From the NCBI GenBank assembly GCA_013433145.1, contig CM024182.1, positions 5,380,501-5,444,500 of the forward strand: a stretch of DNA of 64,000 nucleotides, read 5' to 3'. Within the stretch, counting starts at the first letter, position 1; every line of letters starts with the position of its first letter. This DNA is from Ascaris suum (taxonomy: Eukaryota; Nematoda; Chromadorea; Rhabditida; Ascarididae). Positions 44,300-56,400 of this stretch are shown one piece after another. The notes beneath the pieces were generated by a model. It was not told where the DNA came from. It was given only the letters and a program-made list of their open reading frames with translations, and did no database searches. The translations under genes were made by a program, and so were the position numbers.

Positions 44300-47200
44300 A
44301 TCACTTAGAGGGGATAATGCTTATGCCACGGAATACATGTAGTCGAGATTTTCTTGGATTCGCATAAATCGAAAAAAAAACTTCCGCATGAAAAGAAAAT
44401 TTTTCAGTGACTGTCTTGATCGGGGCAGAGGAAGGAGGGATGGGGAAATGGGAACGGGGGAAAAAGTAACGCTAGAGATTATTCTATAATGCATGAACCG
44501 CTACCATGAATAAAAAACTCCTCTGAATAAAACCTACCTTTCTAATTTGCACAAAACAACGGAATTTTCTCATTTTTTGTAAAACCAAATTATGTAATAA
44601 ATTCTCTCAAATAAAAATTTCATTTCTTTTTCTTTTTTTTTTCAAAGTTTTGAAAAAAAATGAATGGAAATTGGTCTTTTATTTTTTCGAAGTTTTTTTT
44701 TTCGTAATGAATAGTACTCTTTTTCCATCTGTTGTAGAAGTATCGAACTTCGTTTGATATATGATTGATTGCTCAATTGTATTGTTTCCGCTTGAAGAAT
44801 TTCCACTTACTTTATTAACGAATTAACACCTCACTTCATATTGCCATCGCCTGAACTACTTAATTACGTCTCTTTTTTTTCGCTTATAAATAGCAGATTC
44901 CTCATTAGTCTCTTTTTGAGTAAGAGAACTTAAACTCATCGGAGAAAAATTTCGAAAAGAATTTTTAAATGATAAATTGTAATGATAAAACTTGATATTA
45001 CTAAGATCCTGTAGTTTCCTGTAAAAAGAATAAATTAGAGATTCTATAATTAATTCTTTTTTGTGCTTCTCTTTAAGTAATAAAAATATATTACCACAAT
45101 TTGATAGCAAAATTTTTTTCCGAACATCTAATGAGTATTGAGCGTAATAAAAAAAAATGTAAAATTTTCATAAACATTAGAAATTATAGATCGTGCAATT
45201 ATTGATTAAAAAAATAGATCTAAAAATTTATGTTTTCTCTAAGAGTTAACTATATTCTATAATATGCAAAAACAGCGTAGAAATATTCCGTTGAATTTTA
45301 TTTCCTCACTTTTATAAATCGAGTAATTTTTTTACTTTTTTCTGCTTTATATTAAAATTTTCATGATGTAATCTCAAATTCTTTTTTTTTCCTCAGATTC
45401 TCAGATTCTTTCATTCTCAGATTTTTCTCATATATAATTAAATATTACTGTCTTTATTGAACGAGATGCAAAAAATGCTAAAATTCAACGTACACTAATT
45501 TAATATTGGCCGAACATATTAGGGTCATATTTAGTGCAACAAAATAAAAATCTATATCAAGAAATAATAAGTGGTAATACTGTAAGGATGTAACTGGTTA
45601 AAAACAAAGTAAGAAAATCGCATTCACTTTGAGCACCACTTGACTTGGATCTGATTTCCTAAACCACAATCATCTTGTGATGCACTCTATAGGTTGATTG
45701 ATATTTGCCCTGAACATGTGCACACCATTGCGGCGCCTCCAAAAATAATCGATTAAAATCTAAGTGGCTGCAATACCACTGTGGAAGTGAAACCTAATCT
45801 AGCCTCGCATCATCATTCACATACCGTATAAATTGAAATAAATAAATTGCGATTATGATATTCCATCTTTGGGATGAGAACCAAGTTATAAGACTCCATC
45901 TGTGAGGTGAGGACCAGGTTATAAGACTCCATCTGTGAGGTGAGGACCAGGCTACAGGACACCATTATGAGGCCTAGGTTAATTGAAATGAAATCCTCTT
46001 AAAAAGCATTCGACCGATCATCATGCGTTGAATCATCTATACGACATAAAATAGCGAATTAAAAATTACAACAAAACAATAAAACCATTAAAAAAGTGCT
46101 AATGTTGCATTGTGCAAACTATTATTGCATCGATATGTATGCATTAATTCTTCACGTTTATGAATAACAATTCGCTTTTTCTAAGAAAATTTGCATTTGA
46201 TGAGAATTTGATATTTATAATTAGATGATGTGTTTTAAAAAAAAAAGTCTCCACAAATTTTGATTTTTTTTTCTGAGCAAGATAGACGAAATATTTTTCA
46301 ACCCCCCCCCCCAAAAAAAAATTGAACGATCCTTTTTATGACTATTAAATGAATCAATAAACAAAAAGAAAAAAACCCTCAAAATATTTTACATTATTTG
46401 AACTTATAAAAGAAAAATCAGAAATTCTTTTCCACTCATCATATAAACTTTGAGTTAGCGAAAATAAAAGGTAAATTTATAAATAAATGCACAAAAAAAA
46501 GGAGATAATTGGTTTTTTTTTTAATGAGAAACTTAGAAATACTGAAGGGAATCGAAATTATTTTTATGCTTGTAAATATCGAAAAAAAAAGAAACCATTG
46601 AAATATTTTTCAAATTCAATAACTCATCAAAAAAAAAGCGCTGGAAAATTATTTCCAAGCATTTCGAAGTTTTACTTCTCAAGTTTATGGGTGTCAATTA
46701 CAAACAGTTGTCGTTTGCTATTGTCAGAGGATTTTTTTTCCCCTTCTTTTTACCACTTACCAGCTATTACAAACGAATGGTTCATTTTTTTTTGCTTTGT
46801 TTCTCCACCTGTTCAATACGTCGAAAAAAAAATTAAGTAATTTCAACTTATTCTTGAAGTAACAATTTACAACTTTGACGACAAACTGAGCACTGATCAT
46901 CTTCTTTCAAGCATTTTTTTTCTGCGTTTCAATTTTCTTCAAATTAACACGAACATTGCTTTAAATTTAATTTATTTCCTTTAGTAATCACCAAATCAAG
47001 TTAATTCCTTTGAAAATGATTCATTCAATTACAAACATTAACTCACTTTCCATACTATTAGTTTTTTGAAGTGCATTTGAATCGATATATGTGCTCAAAT
47101 ATGAAATCGAATCCATAACGATGCTTTTTACTTACAGAGTAACAAGTCTGCATTCGTGTATCTCCTGGAAGTTCATTTTATAACGTTCTATACCTATGAT

Positions 47201-47360
47201 CATGAGATCTATTTTTTGCGTTAACGAATGCATCTAACGGTCGTCTTATTTAAGGATGGACCTATTTATTGTAACTATAGTTGCTATTCAACAACTCCAA
47301 CTTCGATGTGGTGATATTGTTCCTGCGTCAAAAGTTGTGATTTCCTTTTAACCGAATATT
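44300..47360. other. AT-rich noncoding stretch
   Basis: No supported exon except a weak minus-strand one ending in a consensus donor at 47,137 (..YKMNFQEIHECRLVTL). The frame at 46,487-46,840 is driven by A and T runs. Contains the 33-bp tandem repeat at 45,861-45,980. Confidence 0.35.
45861..45980 (+). repeat. 33-bp tandem repeat, about three copies
   Basis: Unit ATAAGACTCCATCTGTGAGG then TGAGGACCAGGTT. Two copies are nearly identical and the outer ones are degraded (CCATCTTTGGGATGAGAACC; CACCATTATGAGGCCTAGG). Confidence 0.9.
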
Positions 47361-47370
47361 TACCACAGGA

Positions 47371-47585
47371 GAGAATAACCTCATCCCTCCCATCTTGGTG
47401 GGCACCATTCAAGTGAAGTAATCCGAACAGCCTATCAGTGATAATGCTCGCACAATTGGTCATTTTTTAACATCTATTTCAGCCGTCCGCTAAAGAATAA
47501 GGAGAAGCCTCATCCCAATTTTTGTGGGCACCAATCGAGTGATATGATTCATAAGCATATCACTGCTAATGCATGCACAATTGGT
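47371..47585 (+). repeat. direct duplication of about 90 bp
   Basis: 47,371-47,460 and 47,495-47,585 share the order CCTCATCCC, GTGGGCACCA, a CACTG/CAGTG block and GCACAATTGGT, with about three quarters identity judged by eye and a 34-base spacer. Confidence 0.75.
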
Positions 47586-48828
47586 TTTACCGTCTCTTTG
47601 GTTTATATTTTCTGCGAGACTGTTCCTTTTAGCGATTCTTTTTAGCGTTTTTTTGTTCATTTTCAAACTTTCGAATATTTTTAAATAATTTCACTAAATT
47701 TTCCACGAGCCATTACGCATTTTTTTTCTTAAAAACGAGACAATCGATAAAAACTCTGTGAAAGTTGAAAAAAAATTCTTTTGCCATATTAAAGTCGAGA
47801 TATAGCACAATCGCCGATATATTCCTCTCATATGCGAAAATTTTATAAATTTCCATTTACGGAAAAAATATGATGGAAATTTTTGAAATTTAAAACAATT
47901 TTAAATATATAAATATATTGTCCGTTTATACAACTTATAATATGAACCTTTATCTATGAGGGAATAATTATCAAATAGAGTCGCTCAAAAGATCGAAATA
48001 TTTTATTATCGGTTGGATTGTTTCACATCTCGAGTGGTCTTTTTCTTCTAAATGAGTCTATTTTTGCGGTTGGCAAATTTTCTATTATTGTGCCTTCTTC
48101 CATATTGCTTGTTGATATCCTCTTAATTCATTGCAATGAAAAATGTTTCGTTTTGAAACGCTTTTTTCTCTTGTATTTTCTATACTTTTATTTGTTAGTG
48201 AGAGTGTTATTGTCATTCGTATCGTCATACCACTACTAATTTTTCTTTTCGCATTTGCCTTAATTTAAAGGAAAAAGGAACCATATATATCTTGGAAAAA
48301 AGGATGGTGGAGAAAGTTATTGATATCGGCGGGTGTTATACGGGGCTACACACGATTAAGGGGCGGGATGGGGGAAACATCCTGTTTTAGCAAATAATCT
48401 TTCCCTTTCTTACCAGTTGCATAGCACACAGTACATTTCCCTTTGATAGCACATTTCATTGCATGATATCGTATATATTATATGCTAAACTCTTTAAGTA
48501 GAGGAAAAGCAGAATGCTTGTATCGCCATAAGTGTGCTGTGATTCGGCCAACGTGTTGAATGCATAAAGTAGATCACACTGTTATCATCGCTGCAAATTA
48601 CCTGTCCACCTGGTCACATTCGCCATCACAACTTCCGCAATTCCTTGGTCTTTTTCAAAAAAAAAAAAAAATTTCTGCACTCCGCTAAAATTTTCCGCTC
48701 AATTTTCCGCACCGTAAAAGGCGTTGCTATTCACATGGTGAATTTTCTGTCTTTTTTTTGCAGGAAAACTGTGTCGATCGCAACAACATCGTTTAATGTT
48801 GTGCATTCCGCTATCTTTTACTGCTAAA

Positions 48829-48961
48829 GGCTAATTTGAAGAGTGCACCATTGGACTTCAAGAACCAGGCCAACAAAAAAACTCTCCAACGAGGTCAATT
48901 ATTCCACATCGCAAACGAATACATCGTGGAAAAGAAGTCCATTGAGGCGCTTATTTCCTAA
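48829..48961 (+). CDS. candidate terminal exon, unknown protein
   Basis: The plus-strand frame reads KANLKSAPLDFKNQANKKTL then QRGQLFHIANEYIVEKKSIE, ALIS, stop at 48,961. It is open from 48,797 but has no ATG, so it must be entered by splicing. Acceptor-like AG sites are at 48,828 (TTTTACTGCTAAAG) and 48,841. Codon use is strongly protein-like. It ends just before a patch of local repeats. Not recognised. Confidence 0.35.
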
Positions 48962-49006
48962 ACGAAATACAACTGCGTTTTCAGTATTCTTGTCTGAATA
49001 GAGAAG

Positions 49007-49180
49007 TGATAATATCTACGCTACCACAGTACTCCGGATTCTGGCTTGTCTGAAATATTCACGGCAGACACTCAGAAATACAGACTTCTGAATCTGGCTT
49101 ATCTACGCTGAAATACAATAGACACAGTACTTCTGAATCTACGCTACCACAGTACTGATCGCCAGAGTGTTCACGGCTAA
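49007..49180 (+). repeat. local imperfect repeats (CTACGCTACCACAGTACT)
   Basis: CTACGCTACCACAGTACT occurs at about 49,017 and 49,138, and CTTCTGAATCT three times in between with TTCACGGC/CAGACA fragments. Looks like scrambled tandem duplication. Confidence 0.7.
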
Positions 49181-49415
49181 AGACAGCATGTTTGTCTGAA
49201 GCAGCAAATGTTTCCGACAATTTCGGCCGACAATTGTGCTGTCATTCCGTCATATATTCTTAGTATTCAATGCACTCTGAAAAGGAAAGCATTGTAAAGG
49301 CTATTGACGGTATTATTTTCAATTAAAATGGTGAAATGTATCAAGAGAAGATCGACATCCTTTTATTCCTAATATTCATCCTCTTCACTCACTCTTCTAT
49401 CGCGTTCCTCTTCAG

Positions 49416-49482
49416 TTTTGATGGCAACGATGATCAATGCTATAGAGCTGATGTACAACAATGCCTTGAAAAGGCGTTCCAC
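49416..49482 (+). CDS. candidate exon upstream of the SIL1-like exons
   Basis: Strong acceptor (ATCGCGTTCCTCTTCAG) and donor (CAC|GTATGA). One frame reads FDGNDDQCYRADVQQCLEKA then FH and leaves in phase 0, which fits the entry of the exon at 50,935. The alternative frame (LMATMINAIELMYNNALKRR) looks more like an armadillo helix but its phase does not fit. Membership in the SIL1-like gene is therefore open. Confidence 0.35.
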
Positions 49483-49935
49483 GTATGAATATTTATCTCT
49501 CTTTTATAAAATATTAACAATTTTCGAATACTTAATTTGCCTTGAATATTTTTTTGCAAAATTCTAATCTGTAGCATTTGATGGCCTAGTAGGTTTTTTT
49601 TACCACCTATTTTTCTCTGAATATAGGAGGGTTTTGCTTTCCTCTACTCCTCCTCCTTTGCTTCATTCTTTCGAATTCCATTAACGGATGCGTACTTCGT
49701 TATAACACGGAAGGAAGCCTTCAGTGAGCTCTGCTAGCAAACATAATTACAAATCTGCTCTCATATTTTTAATTATATTCTAGTGATAGTGATGCAACAC
49801 TGTAAGTAAAGCATGAGAAGGTAGTCAAAGCAAGTTGCATACATCAAAGCTTGTATCTACAATATGGATCCGCGATCCAACAGGAAATATTTAAGGCGAT
49901 GCGAATCGACGCAAAACGAGAAGTCGATCACGTAC

Positions 49936-50055
49936 CTCATCTATGAAGTTATCATCGGATTCGAATCGAGAGAAGCGTGATTCACCAAGAGCGATAATGT
50001 CACGTAGTAGACATTTATGTGCGGCGAGTCGACCATATTTAGCGTGTTTCAACAT
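49936..50055 (-). CDS. candidate first exon of a minus-strand gene
   Basis: On the minus strand ATG at 50,055 follows GACATCCAG|GG, which resembles a spliced-leader acceptor with a two-base leader. Forty codons (MLKHAKYGRLAAHKCLLRDI, IALGESRFSRFESDDNFIDE) lead to a near-perfect donor GAG|GTACGTG in phase 0. Codon choice is the most gene-like in this part of the window. Two plus-strand frames are also open here (from 49,864 and 49,950), so the strand is not certain. No family recognised. The next exon may be far away (40,164 fits by phase). Confidence 0.4.
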
Positions 50056-50934
50056 CCCTGGATGTCGTGATGAATATGTGGCCCATGTACGCAACGATTT
50101 CCATTTTCAACCATTCTCATTTATACTGAAGTGCCAATATATAAGAACGGGAGGAATAAGACACTAAAATTTGTGACAAAATATGAAAGAAATTTTGAGG
50201 AAAATTTTTGATTTTTCTAGCCCAAAAATTTTTTTTTGGAAGATTCTAATTGAAAAGCGCATAAATTTACATAATTAGAAATCATCCAAAATTGTATTTT
50301 ACAATGTAAAGTTCAAAGTATTATTTCGATTGATAATTTTAGAACAAAAAATTAACGTATGAATATAATTGAAATATGTGCATTCGTTGATTATTTTTTT
50401 CTTTGCTTTATTATATTTGGTATATTCATTCATCTACGGAACAAATGCCATTTAAAATTATTTGAATTTATGGCCATATCTTAATATCAGGCCTTATGAT
50501 TAGAAAATAAAAAATCTTTAAAAAATTTAGCATCTTTATCAATATACATTTAAACGCATTTCAATGAATGACACGTCATAGGTAGCAAAAAAAAAAGTTA
50601 GAAGACACTATGAAGCCATATATCCTCAAATGAAATACGCTTTAAAAAATGCTGAATTATGGGTGAAAATATTGTAGTCTCTAGAAATGAGTTGATTTTT
50701 ATTGGATCGTTAAACCGTCATTATTTTCTCATAGCTGAAATATTTCTCTAAAACAAGTTCCTAAAAGTATTTTCGGATTTTCAACCTTTATTTTCTAATT
50801 TCAAGCTGACATTCGTTCTTAGAAACCTTTTTTTTTTCAAATGGTTCTTAAGAGGATTTAAAAAATGTGCATTAAAAGTGAACGCTTGAAGAAAAGCGCA
50901 TGATAAACGCTTTTATAAAGGTATATAATTTCAG

Positions 50935-51849
<915 letters not shown>

Positions 51850-52779
51850 TCGAATTAAAGGAGAAAAATTTTCCCTCAGAGACTCAATATTTTTTGCGAG
51901 TAGAAATTTCAAAGATCGAAAAAAAAAACCTCTAAAATTAAAAAAAAAAAATCAATAAACAGTATTGAACGTTCTTCGTTTTTATATGTGGAAATTTTTT
52001 TTAAATCATCAAATTTTTTTAATAATTTGTTTGCTTTAAAAAAAGAAAATGTTGAATGATAATAGTGATAATATGAATAAAATTCGTACATATTTTTTTC
52101 AAAAAAGAAATCGTTATCAGCAAGCAGATATGATTCAGAGTTGAGACTCTACCAGAAGGTCAACTCACTCTCTTAATAAGGGGCTATTTATTCGCTGCAG
52201 AAAGAATCTCTCATAAAGATGAGGTTTTTTATTTTATATACAATTTAACTTATTGTTTTCACCTTTATTGCTTTATCAGTGACATTTTATCACTCACAAA
52301 AGGGTTTCCGTCGATCCGTCGAGTATTCTGTTTTTCTTTTTCTTCAAATATTATAGGAATTTCATCCATGGTACTTTTATAAATATTCATTAAACAGTTT
52401 CTTTATTTTTGCACTGACGGGTTTTATTGAACATTATTTGTTTTCTTCACATTAGAGGTGCCATGACGGGGAGATGGGCATTGGGGAGACGCGGTGCAGA
52501 GAAGGACGATAGGAGATCGTTGAAGAGGAGTGAGGCGTTGCATTTTCCGCTCGTTTCCAACCTTAAACGACAGAACAATATATGACCGAGCATGTCAATG
52601 TGCCGTTCATATACGCTTGTCTGCCGTTTGCTAATGGTTATATCAAGTGCTAAAGTGATAGCGAGCGAGGAGGGTTTTTTGTGGAAAATGAGGAGTCGTT
52701 TCAGAGACAGTTGAGCGAACAATATTTATAGGAAGGGAGAGAAAGAATGAAATTTGCCTCCTTTCGTTGAAAGTGGAGT

Positions 52780-52793
52780 GGGGGGGGGGGGGG
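52780..52793 (+). repeat. poly-G run (14)
   Basis: Uninterrupted G14 followed by TGGAGGGAGGGG. Confidence 0.9.
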
Positions 52794-53240
52794 TGGAGGG
52801 AGGGGTAAAAAGGAGAAGATGCCATTCACTTTTAATATGAATAAAACATTGCAGATAGTGCGCTATCGTAGTCGGCATTGTGGTGAAGCAGCGAAATGTG
52901 TATGTATGGATTCGAATATAAGTGCAGGTGTTGCATACTGTAATGCCGGCTGTGAGCATATCCTCGATGAGATCACCAGTTTCGATGCTATCGATAATTA
53001 TGCATCTTGCGGTGCTAAACTCTTCAATTTTACTCAATTATGCTTCATTTTATTAATGCTCAGGTTGTTGATGCCATAAATACCAACTTGTTGTAACGCT
53101 GTAATAAAATCATTTCTTTTATTTTCACACCTTGCAACGATGATTCCGATAATCGCAACATTCCCAGGAACTGATTCCGGCGCACTCAAGTGCAGGAGCT
53201 TCAAAGTGCTTCCGTAAAGTGCATTAAAGCGACGATGCAT

Positions 53241-53335
53241 CTGTACGTGGAGATGTGCGTGTCTGTTTATCCGCCTGCCAGTTTCAATCTGGAAACCGTT
53301 AGAGCTAGAGTTATGGAATTTGATGGGTGTCAATA
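53241..53335 (+). repeat. dispersed TCTGTCTGT element, copy 5
   Basis: Reads GTGCGTGTCTGTTTATCC, then AGAGCTAGAGTTATGGAATT and TGATGGGTG. Closest relative of the copy at 6,181-6,250. Confidence 0.6.
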
Positions 53336-53856
53336 ACAGCATAGGGCGACGTCCTATCCCATAACATTTTGGTGCATTTTTTACCAGTTGTGTTGTCGTA
53401 ATGCATGATCAGGCTATAGAAAAACGGGTATTTCACTTTTGTGAAAACCGTGCACGGTTCACTTAGAATGCGGGACCCCATTATTCCGTATGTTTGTTTT
53501 ACTGTTGTGCAACCGGCTGTCAGACAGGTGTGACACAAAGGTGCATTTCGTACCAACTCATTTGCCACCTTCAAATAAACCTGTCAAATTGAGATGGTAA
53601 AGTGAAGGATTTGATATGCGTATTTGCGAAATATCCTTAGTCAGGTACAGTATGGTCAAGTATGGTATAATCAGCTAGAGTGTCGTGTTCAATGTCAGGT
53701 ATATTACAGCTGAGGAAGTTTTGTAGTTAAGGAAGGTAAACTCGACGTGAGCAGTCTGGCAATAACCACCGGCAAGTACCGAATAGAAATATATGGTACT
53801 TGAACAACAAAGGTTAGAACTATGCGGTCCACTTATATGCAGATTATTTTCAAAAG

Positions 53857-54001
53857 ATGTATTGGGAAGGTTTTTGGGAGACAAGCGAGAGTTCTAAGAA
53901 ATTCCAAGGCGACGTGGATGGCTTAATAACGTCGAAAAAAATTAAGAAAAAGTCAGGTGCTCATAAAGCACGAAGTATTTACGCATCTATCAAGAAAGGT
54001 G
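53857..54001 (+). other. coding-like frame with donor, unresolved
   Basis: Frame MYWEGFWETSESSKKFQGDV, DGLITSKKIKKKSGAHKARS, IYASIKKG ends at a GTGAGA donor. No convincing acceptor precedes it and the other two plus frames are also open for 30 or more codons, so it stays a possibility. A basic 35-residue frame from ATG 54,080 (MAAAPRIIRRPKRQRRKDER..) follows. Confidence 0.25.
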
Positions 54002-54199
54002 AGATTTATGTGAACTTCTTTCTTCTTCTCTCACTAATGCTTCGACCTTCCGGTCATCATTGGAGTTGCTAAATTACGATGGCAGCAGCTCCGAGGATTA
54101 TCAGAAGGCCGAAACGTCAACGAAGGAAGGATGAACGGAAGCTATCATGGATCGTCGAACCGAATTCGATGAAGAGAATTTACGGATAAGGGCCACAGT

Positions 54200-56375
54200 T
54201 GAATGAACGAGTAAATCCATTGACGTAGAGTGATGTTTTTATACAGCTTATTTAAAGACAAATATTTGGTAGATAATTCACAATTTTGTTTTGAAGAATT
54301 TATAAGTCTGAGAAATAAATATTGTAAGTCAAAACCACTTGAGAAAGAGAAAAATTTTCGATCTTATCAATGATTGTTTTGCGAAGCGTTAGCCGACAAC
54401 AGCATCCTCGGTATGTCTAGCATTCATTTCTTCTCGACACGTCGATCGTCGACCGGAATTCGACCAAGAGACAGCACCAATTGATATGGCGACCTTCATG
54501 ATCGCTGCCATTAACTTATAGTTTAATTCGATTAGACTAACAGATGTGGTAAATCTTTGTGCAGCTCACATCCGAAAGGATTATTCAATTCATGCGAGTG
54601 TTAAGAAAAGAAATATTGCTTAATGACTCGAAACGAACAAATGAATTGGGAATGGAACATGGCAAAAATAGGTTCACATGATACGGGTTGACACTTTATA
54701 CTGTTTAAAGGTTTCGACCATCGAATCAGCCACTTTCGTAAATTACTAACAGTAATAAAAGCATACATAAATAATTAAAGACGTTCTGAGCATTCATGTA
54801 TCAAGTGAGGGGGCCATTCGTGCAACTTTTCTTCGGAAAGTTCGTTTTTTATGAGAGGTGTTAATAAAAAACCAGTCGATTGTAAGTACGTATATTTGCT
54901 GAAATTTTTGAGTTGCGTAATTCTTCTCGATTTTCAAGCGGATGGGTCAACTAGAAAGGCGGTGTTAGATTCCAGAAGTTATTAAGCCTGGGCTCACTTC
55001 TCAGACATTTTCTTTCAAGATCTATTCTTTGCTTTCTTTCTTTCGTGAGGTGTGCACGGGGGGGGAGGGGGTGTTGAGGCGGAGGGTTGGCATGTTCAGC
55101 AGAGAATTAAACAAACTACCGCTTTCTTGTTTTATTCGTAGACTGCAATTATAGAGGCGTAATGAATAGAAAGTGACCTATATGATCGTATGAATTCCTT
55201 CGGCGGTCTCTGAAAATTAGGGAGGGAGATAGTAGAGTCCACATCCGTCTCCCTGACGAGTACGCCGATCCCCTCCCCCCTCATTCTTCGTATCGTACAT
55301 CCTGCAGAAGTGTGAAAGCATAGGATGGTAATAATGCGTTAGCAGAATTCCGAAATTCCCGGGTTTAGGCTACGAAAAGTGAAATGATATCCGTCTACCA
55401 ACAAGAATGGTCAGGCTCGGGGTACTTCACCCAATAAACACACAGTGTTTGGTAAAAGACCGGTTGACAACTGTCACAACCATTGCGCGAGCGTTCTATC
55501 GGGTGCGACGGTGAAACACTTCAGCCTCTTTCACCTCCAGCTTTTAGTTTCTATGTGAATTTATGAATTCTTCAAACGTTCATCGTTGGATCGTCATGTC
55601 TGCATATATAGTAGTTGTATTTACTGATTGGATAGATTCTTTTAATCGAATCCCTAAGTGAATGCTGCCTAAGTCTCATATTTTTTGGGTGAAAGCTGAG
55701 AGGTCTCATACTGTGGAGGAAAGAATTCAGAAGCACTCAAGAGCTTCTAAGAGAGCTAAGAGACCCGTTAAATTAGATGCGTTCTTGTCTTTCCCTCCCT
55801 CCTGTCTCTCTCCCTCCCTTAAGTCCTTATAGTATTGTAAGCAGATAAAACTGGTGACGGATAGCAACAGTGGCACCAAAATTTAAAATATGTCGGCTTT
55901 TGAGGGTTCTGACCAGGTAACAGGCATTCTACTAGGTGATCTTTACCACCTGACCGGCAAAATATTTCCGTTGCTTCGTAATCGTCGACCACTAAAAGTC
56001 GGCAGCAAGTGTTGTTTTTGAAGAAAGTGCTTCCTGATTTTAAACTGAAGTCTCCCTGAATGTTGATCTTCTTCACTTCACAACCGGTGTACTAAGTTCT
56101 TCGAATGCTGTGAATGGATATGGCACTCTTCTTTTACTCAAAGTGATTTACCATAGTATAATGTGGTATTGAAAGGTTTTTTTGAGTGAATAAAGTCTTA
56201 CCTTCATTTTTGCTCTCCTTCCTATTGTTCTACGTATTTTACTTTATGAAAGTGGTATTTTTGATGAAACGTGTCATTTCGTGCGTACATATGCGTCGTC
56301 ACCTGTATACATAGTCATTACCTGTTGTCATTTACGTAATTACCTGTGCACATAGCTTTTGTTTATTATCGTGGA
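54200..56375. other. intergenic stretch upstream of cyn-13
   Basis: No supported exon. A minus-strand frame at 55,819-56,076 (85 codons) looks mildly coding but has no clear borders. G-rich (55,058-55,072) and C-rich (55,268-55,280) patches are present. The promoter of cyn-13, or an upstream gene of an operon, would lie here. Confidence 0.4.
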
Positions 56376-56400
56376 ATACTTTCAGGAAAACAATAAAGAG
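56376..56400 (+). promoter_or_regulatory. probable spliced-leader acceptor and leader of cyn-13
   Basis: ATACTTTCAG ending at 56,385 is followed by 15 bases and the ATG of cyn-13. No upstream coding exon joins here. A bare TTTCAG this close to a start codon is the classic nematode trans-splice site. Confidence 0.6.

Noticed and set aside
46487..46840. 117-codon plus-strand frame
   Set aside because: Built from A and T runs (Lys and Phe strings) with no splice signals or conserved pattern.
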